64,000 nucleotides of DNA, taken from assembly GCF_014138435.1 (NCBI RefSeq), contig NZ_JACJIM010000003.1, forward strand, positions 372,001-436,000, read 5' to 3'. Made by a program: the position numbers and the translations under genes. The notes under the pieces were generated by a model. The model did no database searches. It was not told the DNA's origin and was given only the letters and a program-made list of their open reading frames with translations. The stretch comes from Methylobacterium fujisawaense (lineage in GTDB: Bacteria > Pseudomonadota > Alphaproteobacteria > Rhizobiales > Beijerinckiaceae). Of this stretch, positions 17,476 to 25,212 are shown piece by piece (positions within the stretch are counted from its first letter, which is position 1; every line of letters begins with the position of its first letter).

Positions 17476-18981
17476 ATGTCCCGAAGCCCCCTGCCGCTGA
17501 CGCTGGCCTTGGATGCCGCTGCCTCGACGCCGCTGCACGCGCAGCTCCGGGAGGCCCTGCGCGCCGCGATCCTCGACCGCCGCCTGCCGCGCGGGGCCCG
17601 GCTTCCGGCCTCGCGGGTCCTGGCGGCCGATCTCGGCTGCGCGCGCGGAACCGTGGTCCTGGCGCTGGAGCAGCTGACCGCCGAGGGCTACCTGACGGCG
17701 CGGCCGGGCTCGGCGACCCGCGTCGCCGCGACCCTTCCCGACGACGCGCTCCCCGCGCCAGGCCCGATCCGGCGACCGGGCGTCGAGCCGACCCCGAACC
17801 TGTCGCGCCGGGGCGCCCGCCTCGTCTCCGCTCCGGCACGGAGCTACATGGCGGGGCCGGGCGTGCCCGACGCCTTCGCCCTCGGCCGGCCTGCGCAGGA
17901 CGCCTTCCCGTTCGAGGTTTGGGCTCGCCTGCTCCAGGCCGAGTGGCGCCACGGTCCGACGGAGAAGCCCGACCCGCGCGGATCGCCGGCCCTGCGCGGC
18001 GCCATCGCCGCCTATCTGGCACAGGCCCGCGGCGTCGCCTGCGAGCCCGAGGACGTCATCGTCACGGCGGGCATCCGCCAGAGCCTGCGCCTGCTCGCCG
18101 AGCTGCTGCTCGATCCCGGCGAGACCGCCCTGGTCGAGGAGCCGGGTTTCCCCGGCATCGCGCAGGCCCTCGCCAGCGCCGGCCTGCGCCCGGTGCCCGT
18201 CCCGGTCGGTCCCGGCGGCCTGTCGGTGGCCCTGGCCGCCGCGCCGGCGGCGGAGGCGCGGCTCGCGGTGGTGACGCCGGCCCACCATTACCCCCTCGGG
18301 TACGCCATGAGCCTGGAGAACCGCCTCGACCTCCTGGCCTGGGCCGAGGCGGTCTCGGGCTGGATCGTCGAGGACGACTACGACGGAGCCTATCGCTATG
18401 CCGGGCGTCCGCTGGCGCCCCTGCGCGCCCTCGATCGCGGTGGACGGGTGATCTATGTCGGCAGCTTCTCCAAGCTGCTGCTCCCCGCACTGGGCTTGAG
18501 CTATCTCGTGCTGCCGCGCGGGCTCGTGGCGCCGGTGAATCAGGCCCTCGCGGAGACGGGGCCCGCCCCGCCCGGGATCGGTCAGTGGGCGCTGGCCCGG
18601 TTCATCGAGGACGGACACCTCGCCGGCCATCTCCGCCGGACGCGACGCCTCTACGCCCTGCGCCAGGAGGCGCTGATCGAGGCCGCGCGCCGCCATGCCG
18701 GGGATGTCGCCGCAATCGCCCCCATGGAGGGCGGGATGCACGTCATCGCCCGGCCGGGGCCAGCCTGGGGCGCAGCCCTCACCGACGTGGCCGCCGCAGC
18801 CGCGCTCGGCCGGGCGGGAATTTCCGCGGTCGCGCTCTCGGCCTATCATGCCGGGCCGGCGGAGCCGGGCTTGCTGCTCGGCTATGCCGCTGTGCCGGAG
18901 CGGGCGATCGACCCGGCCGTGCTGCGCCTGGCGGAGACCCTGCGCGCCGTCCCGATCACTCCGGTCGCGGTGTCAGCGTGA
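17476..18981 (+). CDS. MocR/PdxR-type GntR regulator with aminotransferase domain
   Basis: A 501-residue regulator: a GntR winged helix at about 18-85 (LREALRAAILDRRLPRGARLPASR, then a recognition helix around CARGTVVLALEQL), a linker, and a class I aminotransferase-like domain from about 115. The PLP lysine lies in GSFSKLLLPALG and the PLP-pocket aspartate in EDDYDGAYRY. MocR proteins sense PLP or amino-acid-related ligands. Position divergent to the PaiB-like/acetyltransferase pair suggests these are its targets. Confidence 0.92.
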   Translation: MSRSPLPLTLALDAAASTPLHAQLREALRAAILDRRLPRGARLPASRVLAADLGCARGTVVLALEQLTAEGYLTARPGSATRVAATLPDDALPAPGPIRRPGVEPTPNLSRRGARLVSAPARSYMAGPGVPDAFALGRPAQDAFPFEVWARLLQAEWRHGPTEKPDPRGSPALRGAIAAYLAQARGVACEPEDVIVTAGIRQSLRLLAELLLDPGETALVEEPGFPGIAQALASAGLRPVPVPVGPGGLSVALAAAPAAEARLAVVTPAHHYPLGYAMSLENRLDLLAWAEAVSGWIVEDDYDGAYRYAGRPLAPLRALDRGGRVIYVGSFSKLLLPALGLSYLVLPRGLVAPVNQALAETGPAPPGIGQWALARFIEDGHLAGHLRRTRRLYALRQEALIEAARRHAGDVAAIAPMEGGMHVIARPGPAWGAALTDVAAAAALGRAGISAVALSAYHAGPAEPGLLLGYAAVPERAIDPAVLRLAETLRAVPITPVAVSA

Positions 18982-19330
18982 CGACGGTGCGCCCCTGGGC
19001 GGCCCGCACGTCCAGGCTCCGCAGGGCCTTCATCCGGACGGTCGCGCCGCGGTCCGGTGCGACGCGCACGATGCGTTCCCCGTCGATGCGCAGGCTGAAG
19101 GCGGTCTCCCCCGTGACCCGCAGCAGCCTTACGCCCCGGAAGGGCGCGAGGGTCACAGGCGTCCAGCCGGCCTGAGCCGTGATCCGGACCGGCGCGGGAC
19201 GCCCCGTCCGCCTGCCCTGCGCGAGCCACGCGAGCGCGCCGATGGTGAAGAGCGCCAACACGACCCGGCGGGGCCGCGGCACGCGGCGGGGCCGCCGGGC
19301 CGGTACGGCCGAGCGCGGCGGTCGATGCAA
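18956..19330 (-). CDS. Hypothetical membrane-anchored protein
   Basis: A 124-residue reading with an Arg-rich N-terminus (about 1-22), one membrane segment (VVLALFTIGALAWLA) and a C-terminal region rich in short beta strands (VRLLRVTGETAFSLRIDGERIVRVAPDRGATVRM) that looks like a small sandwich domain outside the membrane. It overlaps the 3' end of the convergent MocR gene by 26 bases. It follows the zinc-ribbon gene in the same direction, so the two may be one unit. Family not recognised. Confidence 0.55.
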   Translation of the reverse strand: MHRPPRSAVPARRPRRVPRPRRVVLALFTIGALAWLAQGRRTGRPAPVRITAQAGWTPVTLAPFRGVRLLRVTGETAFSLRIDGERIVRVAPDRGATVRMKALRSLDVRAAQGRTVVTLTPRPE

Positions 19331-19387
19331 TGGAGGCGCTGGGTGAAGCAGGGCTTCCGGGGCGGACGGCGCCGTCGCGCGCGCCGG

Positions 19388-19567
19388 TCAGTCCAATTCC
19401 GGTGACGGCACCAGCAGGACGCGGACCGCGGGGACGGGCCCGTCATCCGGGCCAGAACGCGGCGGCTCCTGGGCGGCGCCGCAGAAGGGGCAGAACTGGA
19501 CGGCGATGTAGTGGCCGCGCCCGCAGGTGGTGCAATGGCGGTCCGGCGACAGAGGGGCTGCGGTCAC
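19388..19567 (-). CDS. Small zinc-ribbon protein
   Basis: A 59-residue protein from GTG 19567, too short for most gene callers. It has two CxxC knuckles, CTTC and CPFC, separated by 10 residues (GRGHYIAVQF), the classic zinc-ribbon layout, then a Pro-rich tail ending VRVLLVPSPELD. It starts 13 bases after the stop of the glycosyltransferase-like gene, so it is probably in the same transcript. Zinc binding is a firm expectation; the role is unknown. Confidence 0.65.
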   Translation of the reverse strand: MTAAPLSPDRHCTTCGRGHYIAVQFCPFCGAAQEPPRSGPDDGPVPAVRVLLVPSPELD

Positions 19568-19580
19568 GGTCGGAGTGCCG

Positions 19581-20840
19581 TCAGTGCACGATCGCGCCCG
19601 TTTCCATGAACCGGGCCAGGCGCACGATCAGCGGGGCGACCATCACCCGGTCGAGCTGCGGCAGCAATCCGGTTCGGGCATGGGCGACATTGGCTTCAGC
19701 CTGCTCCCGGGCCAGACGATGCCAGCGCGCCCGGTCGCCCCGACACGTCGCCCAGGCCCGCTCGATCGACCGGAACACGAGCGGCAGGCGCTCGGCCGGG
19801 TCGGCCGCGAAATCGTACTGGTGGTCGATCAGGCCGCCGAAGGTCTGGAAGCCGAGTTCGGACAGCCGCTCGACGGCGCGCGGCGCGCCCACCATCACGA
19901 AGGGCAGGCCCGTCGCCGCCGCCTTGATGGATTTCTCGGTGATGCGCTCGACACCCTGCTCGAAGAAGTCGGTCTCCGAGATGACGGTCAGGTCGCACTC
20001 CGCGTAGGCGCCGGTGTCGAGGGTCATGACCATGTCGGTGCCCTGATCGGCATCGATCCGCCGCGCCCGGCGCGGGATCCAGCTGCCGACATCGGCGAGC
20101 AGAGGGCCGAAAGCCGCCTCGATCTCAGGCGGAGCGTGGAAGACGTTGATGCCGCCCGCCTTCGGGTTGTCCTCGCCGATGCCGTGGAAGGAGATCAGCC
20201 CGTCCCTGTCCAGCCCGTTGAGCTGGAACCACCGGTAGAGCAGCACTCGGTGCCAGCGCAAAGCCGCGTTCTGGCAGAGGAAGCGGGCCGGGCCGGAGGC
20301 GCGGGCGAAGGGCGTGTAGCCGGTGCGATCGAGGGCATGCTGGGGGAAGAGCCGCGGACCCGCCTCGGCGTCCAGCCAGAGGGCAACCTGGAGCGGGAAG
20401 AACTCGAAGGTCCAGAACCGCAGTCCCTCGCCGTAGAGCCGCTCGTAATCGAGCCGCAGCAGCCGGTTCTGCGTGACCAGGATCACCCGATCGCGCGGGA
20501 TGCCGAGCCCCGCGAGGTTGCGGTGAAGCGCCTCGAAGGTCGGCGCGTGCAGGCCCGGCCCCTCGTTGGAGAGATCGAGGAGGAGCGCGGCGCGCCCGGC
20601 GCGGAGGTTCTCGGCGTCTCCCGGTTCGAGGAGGTCGAGGCGGCCGTTCGCCTCCGGAAAGCCGAGGCGCACGAAATCGAGGACGGGGAGGCAGAGGACG
20701 TGATTCGCCGTGCCGGGCTGGGCCGTGACGGTGATCCGCTTGCCCAGCCAGCCGAGGGCCGCCGTCAGGAAGTGCCCGGCCTCGCCCCGGGGAACGAGCA
20801 GGATCTCGGACGAGACTGGCTCGGAGAGGACTTGGCTCAT
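19581..20840 (-). CDS. Uncharacterised protein with glycosyltransferase-like C-terminal segment
   Basis: A 419-residue protein with no signal peptide or membrane segment. The C-terminal part has FFEQGVERITEKSIKAAATG followed by PFVMVGAPRAVERLSELGFQTF, a pattern (TEK, K, PF, G-x-P, LGF-x-TF) that recurs in uncharacterised proteins related to fucosyltransferase-like enzymes encoded near sugar loci. The middle contains ILVTQNRLLRLDYERLYG and a ISFHGIGEDNPKAGG segment. I cannot assign a reaction. ATG 20840 follows a plausible leader; it heads a minus-strand trio with the zinc ribbon and membrane-anchored proteins. Confidence 0.75.
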   Translation of the reverse strand: MSQVLSEPVSSEILLVPRGEAGHFLTAALGWLGKRITVTAQPGTANHVLCLPVLDFVRLGFPEANGRLDLLEPGDAENLRAGRAALLLDLSNEGPGLHAPTFEALHRNLAGLGIPRDRVILVTQNRLLRLDYERLYGEGLRFWTFEFFPLQVALWLDAEAGPRLFPQHALDRTGYTPFARASGPARFLCQNAALRWHRVLLYRWFQLNGLDRDGLISFHGIGEDNPKAGGINVFHAPPEIEAAFGPLLADVGSWIPRRARRIDADQGTDMVMTLDTGAYAECDLTVISETDFFEQGVERITEKSIKAAATGLPFVMVGAPRAVERLSELGFQTFGGLIDHQYDFAADPAERLPLVFRSIERAWATCRGDRARWHRLAREQAEANVAHARTGLLPQLDRVMVAPLIVRLARFMETGAIVH

Positions 20841-20928
20841 CGTGATGCCCGCGCGGCCGGATCGGACGCGGTCCGCCACCGCGGGACCGCGCCGAGCCGG
20901 ATAAAGCCTCGGCGCGGGGGCGTCGAGG

Positions 20929-22002
20929 TCAGGCCGGGACCGGCTCGGCGGCGCGCACGGGCGTCGGGCCGGCCCGGTAGGCCGCCGAGGCCTCCTCGGT
21001 CCGCCAGCAGGCGACGCGGTGGCCGGGGGCGATCTCGGCGACCGGCGGCATCTCCCGGCGGCAGCGCTCCTCGGCCAGGAAGCAGCGCGGCGCGAAGGGG
21101 CAGCCCGGCGGGCGGTTCGCGAGGTCGGGCGGGCTGCCCGGGATGGTCTCGAGCCGGGAGCCCTTGGCCAGCGCCCCTTCCGCCCGGCTGCGCAGAAGGC
21201 CGATCGTGTAGGGGTGGTGCGGGTCCAGGACCACCTGATGCGCGGTGCCGGTCTCGACGATCTTGCCCGCGTACATCACGGCAATCCGGTCGGCGACCTC
21301 CACGGCCGCGCCGAGATCGTGGGTGACGATGATGATCGACAGGCCGAGGTCGCGCTGGAGCTCGCGCAGGAGCAGCAGCACCTGGATCTGCACCGTGGCG
21401 TCCAGCGCCGTGGTCGGCTCGTCGGCGAGCAGCACCTGCGGCCGGCAGGCCAGCGCCAGCGCGATCATCGCTCTCTGGCGCATGCCGCCCGACATCTCGT
21501 GCGGGTAGTTGTCGAGCCGCCGCTCCGGGCTCGGGATCCGCACCCGCTCGAACAGGGCCAGCGCCCGCTTCCGGGCTTCGTCCTTGGAGATCGTTTCGTG
21601 GCGCAGGATCGCCTCGGTGATCTGCCGGCCCACGGTGTAGACCGGGTCGAAGGCGAGCAACGGCTCCTGGAAGATCATCGAGACGTCGCCGCCGCGGAAA
21701 TCGGCGAGCTGACGCTTGGTGAGCGCCTGTACGTCCCTGCCGGCGGCCAGGATCCGGCCCTCGATGCGGCTGCGCCCTTCCGGGAACAGGCGCAGGATCG
21801 CGCGGAGCGTGACGCTCTTGCCGGAACCGGATTCGCCGATCAGCGCCATCGCCTGACCGCGCTCCACGGTGAGGTCGACGCCGTCGACCACCTGAACCTT
21901 GCCGAAGGCGACGCGCAGGTCCTTGAGGACGACTGCGGGTTCTGAGGAAGAGATCGGCGTGCTCATCGGCGTGCTCATCGGCGTGCTCATGGGCATGCTC
22001 AT
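20929..22002 (-). CDS. Dipeptide/oligopeptide-type ABC transporter ATP-binding protein (DppD-like)
   Basis: A 357-residue ATPase. Walker A is GESGSGKSV, the signature is MSGGMRQR, Walker B is VLLADEPTTALD, and the switch histidine is in VTHDLG. The C-terminal oligopeptide-transporter domain has the four-cysteine region around GCPFAPRCFLAEERC typical of DppD/OppD. ATG 22002 overlaps the upstream ATPase stop (ATGA). The first 16 codons are a 12-base tandem repeat giving several in-frame ATGs, so the actual start is ambiguous. Last gene of the importer unit. Confidence 0.92.
   Translation of the reverse strand: MSMPMSTPMSTPMSTPISSSEPAVVLKDLRVAFGKVQVVDGVDLTVERGQAMALIGESGSGKSVTLRAILRLFPEGRSRIEGRILAAGRDVQALTKRQLADFRGGDVSMIFQEPLLAFDPVYTVGRQITEAILRHETISKDEARKRALALFERVRIPSPERRLDNYPHEMSGGMRQRAMIALALACRPQVLLADEPTTALDATVQIQVLLLLRELQRDLGLSIIIVTHDLGAAVEVADRIAVMYAGKIVETGTAHQVVLDPHHPYTIGLLRSRAEGALAKGSRLETIPGSPPDLANRPPGCPFAPRCFLAEERCRREMPPVAEIAPGHRVACWRTEEASAAYRAGPTPVRAAEPVPA
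21955..22002 (-). repeat. 12-bp tandem repeat at the start of the DppD-like gene
   Basis: Three perfect copies of ATGAGCACGCCG (21955-21990) preceded by one variant copy ATGAGCATGCCC (21991-22002). Each copy encodes M-S-T-P or M-S-M-P in frame and carries its own ATG. Because the unit is a multiple of three, copy-number change would add or remove start codons without shifting the frame. Confidence 0.9.
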
Positions 22003-23054
22003 GCGGCGAGCGCGTCTGCGCGGGCCGCGGAATGGCCCGATCCGGGCTGACGGGCGAGGCAGGCGACACGGTGCAGGGGCCGGATCGCGTCGAGGGGCGG
22101 TTCCTTCTGGCTGCACACGCCCTCCGCCAGGGCGCAGCGTGGGTGGAAGCGGCAGCCCGGGGGCGGGTCGATCGGGTTCGGCGGGTCGCCGGCCAGCAGC
22201 GCGGCCTGGGTGCGGTTGTCGGGATCGAGCGACGGCATCGAGGCGAGCAGCGCCTCGGTGTAGGGATGCGCCGGTGCGTCGAGCACCGTGTCGGACGGCC
22301 CGATCTCCGCAACCCGGCCGAGATACATCACCATCACCCGGTCGGAGATGAAGCGCACGACGTTCAGGTCGTGGCTGATGAAGATGTAGGTCAGGCCGAA
22401 TTCGGCCTTGAGGTCGAGGAGCAGGTTCAGGACCTGAGCCTCCACGGACTTGTCGAGCGCCGAGACCGCCTCGTCGAGCAGCACGAGCCGCGGCTCCAGG
22501 GCGAGGGAGCGGGCGATGTTGACCCGCTGGCGCTGGCCGCCGGAGATCTCGTGCGGGTAGCGCCCTGCGAAGCGCTTCGGCTCCAGGCCGACCCGGGCGA
22601 GCAGCGCGCGGGCGCGCTCCACCGCCTCCCGGCCGGGCACGCCGTTCACCTTCGGGCCGAAGGCGATCGACTGCTCCACGGTCATGCGCGGATTGAGCGA
22701 GGCGTAGCTGTCCTGGAAGACCATCTGGACCTGCCGGCGGTAGGATCGCCAGGGCATGGCGCGCTCGCCGACCGCCTGCCCGTCGTAGAGCAGGCTGCCG
22801 GAATCGCGCTCGATCAGACCCATCAGCAGCTTGGCGGTGGTCGACTTCCCGCAGCCGGATTCGCCGACGATGCCCAGCGTCTCGCCCTTGAGCACGTCGA
22901 AGTCGACGCCGTCGACGGCGCGGACCACCTGCTTCTTTCCGCCGGCCTTGCGGACCGGGAAGTGTTTGATGAGGCCCGAGACCGACAGGAGCGGCTGGGC
23001 GGGTCCGCCGCGGTCGCGGGCGAACGGGTCGGGTGCGTCCGGGATGACGCTCAC
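21999..23054 (-). CDS. Dipeptide/oligopeptide-type ABC transporter ATP-binding protein (DppF-like)
   Basis: A 351-residue ATPase, partner of the DppD-like subunit. It shows Walker A GESGCGKST, the signature ISGGQRQR, Walker B LVLLDEAVSALD, the switch histidine in ISHDLN and the C-terminal GCRFHPRCALAEGVC cysteine region. GTG 23054 overlaps the TGA of the permease gene (GTGA); the longer frame to 23783 is the shadow of the permease. Two ATPases of this type energise one importer. Confidence 0.92.
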   Translation of the reverse strand: MSVIPDAPDPFARDRGGPAQPLLSVSGLIKHFPVRKAGGKKQVVRAVDGVDFDVLKGETLGIVGESGCGKSTTAKLLMGLIERDSGSLLYDGQAVGERAMPWRSYRRQVQMVFQDSYASLNPRMTVEQSIAFGPKVNGVPGREAVERARALLARVGLEPKRFAGRYPHEISGGQRQRVNIARSLALEPRLVLLDEAVSALDKSVEAQVLNLLLDLKAEFGLTYIFISHDLNVVRFISDRVMVMYLGRVAEIGPSDTVLDAPAHPYTEALLASMPSLDPDNRTQAALLAGDPPNPIDPPPGCRFHPRCALAEGVCSQKEPPLDAIRPLHRVACLARQPGSGHSAARADALAA

Positions 23055-23989
23055 TGGCGAATCTCCATGGCGGACCGGAGCCCGTCCGAGAACAGGTTGA
23101 AGGCGATCGAGACGATGAAGATGCAGACGCCCGGGAGGGCGGCCACGACCGGGTTGACGTAGATCGCGGTGCGCAGGGTGTTCAGCATCAGGCCCCATTC
23201 GGGCTCGGGCGGGCGCACGCCGAGGCCGAGGAACGACAGGCCGGAGGCCAGGATCATCGAGACCGAGATCAGGCTGGTCGCGTAGACGAAGATCGGCCCG
23301 ACGACGTTGCCCAGCACCTGCACGCGCATGATCGTCAGGGCCGAGGCGCCCGACAGTTTGGCGGCGTCGATGTAATCGCGCTTGCGGATGCCCGTGGTGA
23401 CGCTCTCCGCCACCCGGGCGATCTGGGGCACGAAAACGCAGGTCAGCGAGACGATCGAGTTGAAGATGCCGGCGCCGAGCGCCCCGGACAGCGCGATCGC
23501 GAGGAGCACGGACGGAAACGCGAAGAAGACGTCGATGGTGCGCATCAGGATCGTGTTGGTCCAGCCGCCGACGTAGCCCGCCAGGATCCCGATGCCCGAG
23601 CCGATCACGAAGGCGATCAGCACCGGGGTGACGCCGATGAACAGCGACAGCCGCGAGCCCAGCATCAGCCGGCTGATCATGTCGCGGCCGAGCTCGTCCG
23701 AGCCCAGCCAGTAGGTGGCGTCGCCGACATGCTTCAGGCGGCGCAGCATGGAGCCCTTGTAGGGATCCATCGGGGTGATCCATGGCGAGAGGATCGCGAT
23801 GAGCACGACGATCAGGATCACGGCGCCGGCGCCCATGGCGACGGGGTCGCGCACCAGACGGTGGCCGACATGGCCCCAGAAGCCCCGCGACGGGGCGAAG
23901 GCGGCCTCCGGCCCGTGGGTCACGTCCTCGGCGGCAAGCACGCCGCCGTCGAGGGCCACGGAGGCGGCGGTGACGGGAGCAGTCATCAT
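23051..23989 (-). CDS. ABC transporter permease (DppC-like)
   Basis: A 312-residue inner-membrane permease. A cytosolic leader is followed by TM1 (GAGAVILIVVLIAILSPWI), the conserved DPYKGSMLRR and WLGSDELGRDMISRLMLGSR segments diagnostic for DppC/OppC, then five more membrane segments, with the EAA-type loop around YIDAAKLSGASALTIMRVQVLG contacting the ATPases. The start is the first of two adjacent ATGs, five bases after GGAG and 11 bases from the DppB-like stop. Confidence 0.92.
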   Translation of the reverse strand: MMTAPVTAASVALDGGVLAAEDVTHGPEAAFAPSRGFWGHVGHRLVRDPVAMGAGAVILIVVLIAILSPWITPMDPYKGSMLRRLKHVGDATYWLGSDELGRDMISRLMLGSRLSLFIGVTPVLIAFVIGSGIGILAGYVGGWTNTILMRTIDVFFAFPSVLLAIALSGALGAGIFNSIVSLTCVFVPQIARVAESVTTGIRKRDYIDAAKLSGASALTIMRVQVLGNVVGPIFVYATSLISVSMILASGLSFLGLGVRPPEPEWGLMLNTLRTAIYVNPVVAALPGVCIFIVSIAFNLFSDGLRSAMEIRQ

Positions 23990-24000
23990 CGGGCTCCGGG

Positions 24001-24954
24001 TCAGGCGCGCTCGATGCGCGGGTCGAGGGCGGTCTGCATCACGTCCACCAGCAGGTTGAGGGCCACGAAGAACATCGCCAGCACGAGGATCGAGCCCTGC
24101 AGCAGGGGCAGGTCGCGCTGGAAGATCGCGGCGTTGAGGAGGAAGCCGGTGCCCGGCCACGCGAACACGGTCTCGACCAGGATCGAGCCGCCCAGCAGGT
24201 AGCCGAGCTGCAGGCCCATGATGGCCAGCGCCGTCGGGGCGGCGTTGCGCACGACATGCCGGAACACGCCGCGCTCATCCATGCCCTTGGCGCGCAGGGC
24301 CTCGACGAAGTCCTGGGACAGGATGTCGGCTACCAGCGCCCGGACCGTGCGGGCGATGATCCCCATCGGGATCACCGACATCGTGATCGCCGGCAGGATC
24401 AGGTAGCGCAGGTGCTCGAAGTCGGGCCGCCAGTTGCCGGAGCCGTCGGGCCCGGCGCCGGTGGGCGGAAGCCAGCCGAGATTGGCCGAGAACACGATCA
24501 CCAGGACCATGCCGAGCCAGTAATGCGGCACGCTCACGCCGAAGACCGAGACGGCGGAAGCGGCCCGGTCGGCCAGCGAGTTGCGGTGGTAGCCCGCCAC
24601 GAAGCCGAACAGGGTGCCGAAGGTGAACCCGATCACGGTCGCCACCGAGGCGAGGATCAGCGAGTTCACCACGGCGCGGCTGACCTCGCCGAGCACCGGC
24701 CGGCCCGTGGCGATGGAGGTGCCGAGATCGCCATGCAGCACGTGCCACAGCCAGATCAGGTACTGGACCGGCAGGGGCTTATCGAACCCGTAGGCGGCCC
24801 GCATCTCGTCGATGGTCGCCTGGGTGGCGTCGGCGGGCAGGACCGCGCTCAGGGGATCGCCCGGCGCGAGATGGACGAGGAGGAAGCAGACGACGCTGAC
24901 CCCGAACGCCACGGGCGTCACGTAGACCAGCCGTTTGAGGATGTAGAGCAGCAT
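24001..24954 (-). CDS. ABC transporter permease (DppB-like)
   Basis: A 317-residue inner-membrane permease with six segments. The start MLLYILKRLVYVTPVAFGVSV, the FLLVHLAPGDPLSAVL loop, PVQYLIWLWHVLHGDLGTSI and the EAA loop FVEALRAKGMDERGVFRHVVRNA are diagnostic for DppB. It forms the membrane channel with the DppC-like protein. It follows the substrate-binding protein gene across a 258-base gap that contains a palindromic repeat element. Confidence 0.93.
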   Translation of the reverse strand: MLLYILKRLVYVTPVAFGVSVVCFLLVHLAPGDPLSAVLPADATQATIDEMRAAYGFDKPLPVQYLIWLWHVLHGDLGTSIATGRPVLGEVSRAVVNSLILASVATVIGFTFGTLFGFVAGYHRNSLADRAASAVSVFGVSVPHYWLGMVLVIVFSANLGWLPPTGAGPDGSGNWRPDFEHLRYLILPAITMSVIPMGIIARTVRALVADILSQDFVEALRAKGMDERGVFRHVVRNAAPTALAIMGLQLGYLLGGSILVETVFAWPGTGFLLNAAIFQRDLPLLQGSILVLAMFFVALNLLVDVMQTALDPRIERA

Positions 24955-25057
24955 TATTCGCCTTTTGGCCCACCGATATTTTGTCGCCGTCCGGTCGCCC
25001 CCGCCGTGGAGAGCCTTCGAAGATCACGCTTCGGTCCTTGCGAGGCGCGACAATCCC

Positions 25058-25151
25058 CCCTCTCCCGTGCGGGAGAGGGTTGGGGTGAGGGATCAGGTCC
25101 ATCCGGAGAGGTCGCACCCCGCACCCTGTCCCTCTCCCGCATGGGAGAGGG
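25058..25151. repeat. Paired palindromic repeat element (REP-like) in the importer operon
   Basis: Two hairpins of the same core lie 50 bases apart: CCCTCTCCCG/CGGGAGAGGG at 25058-25079 and CCCTCTCCC/GGGAGAGGG at 25130-25151. Short G-rich and C-rich stretches (GGGGTGAGGG, CACCCCGCACCCT) between them can extend the pairing into one long stem-loop. It lies between the binding-protein and permease genes, where such elements commonly stabilise upstream mRNA and reduce downstream expression. Confidence 0.75.
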
Positions 25152-25212
25152 AACCCGCCCCTCCAGAAAACCCGCTCCGTGCCTCCGATAGCTCGCAGGC
25201 ACGACGGCGGCG

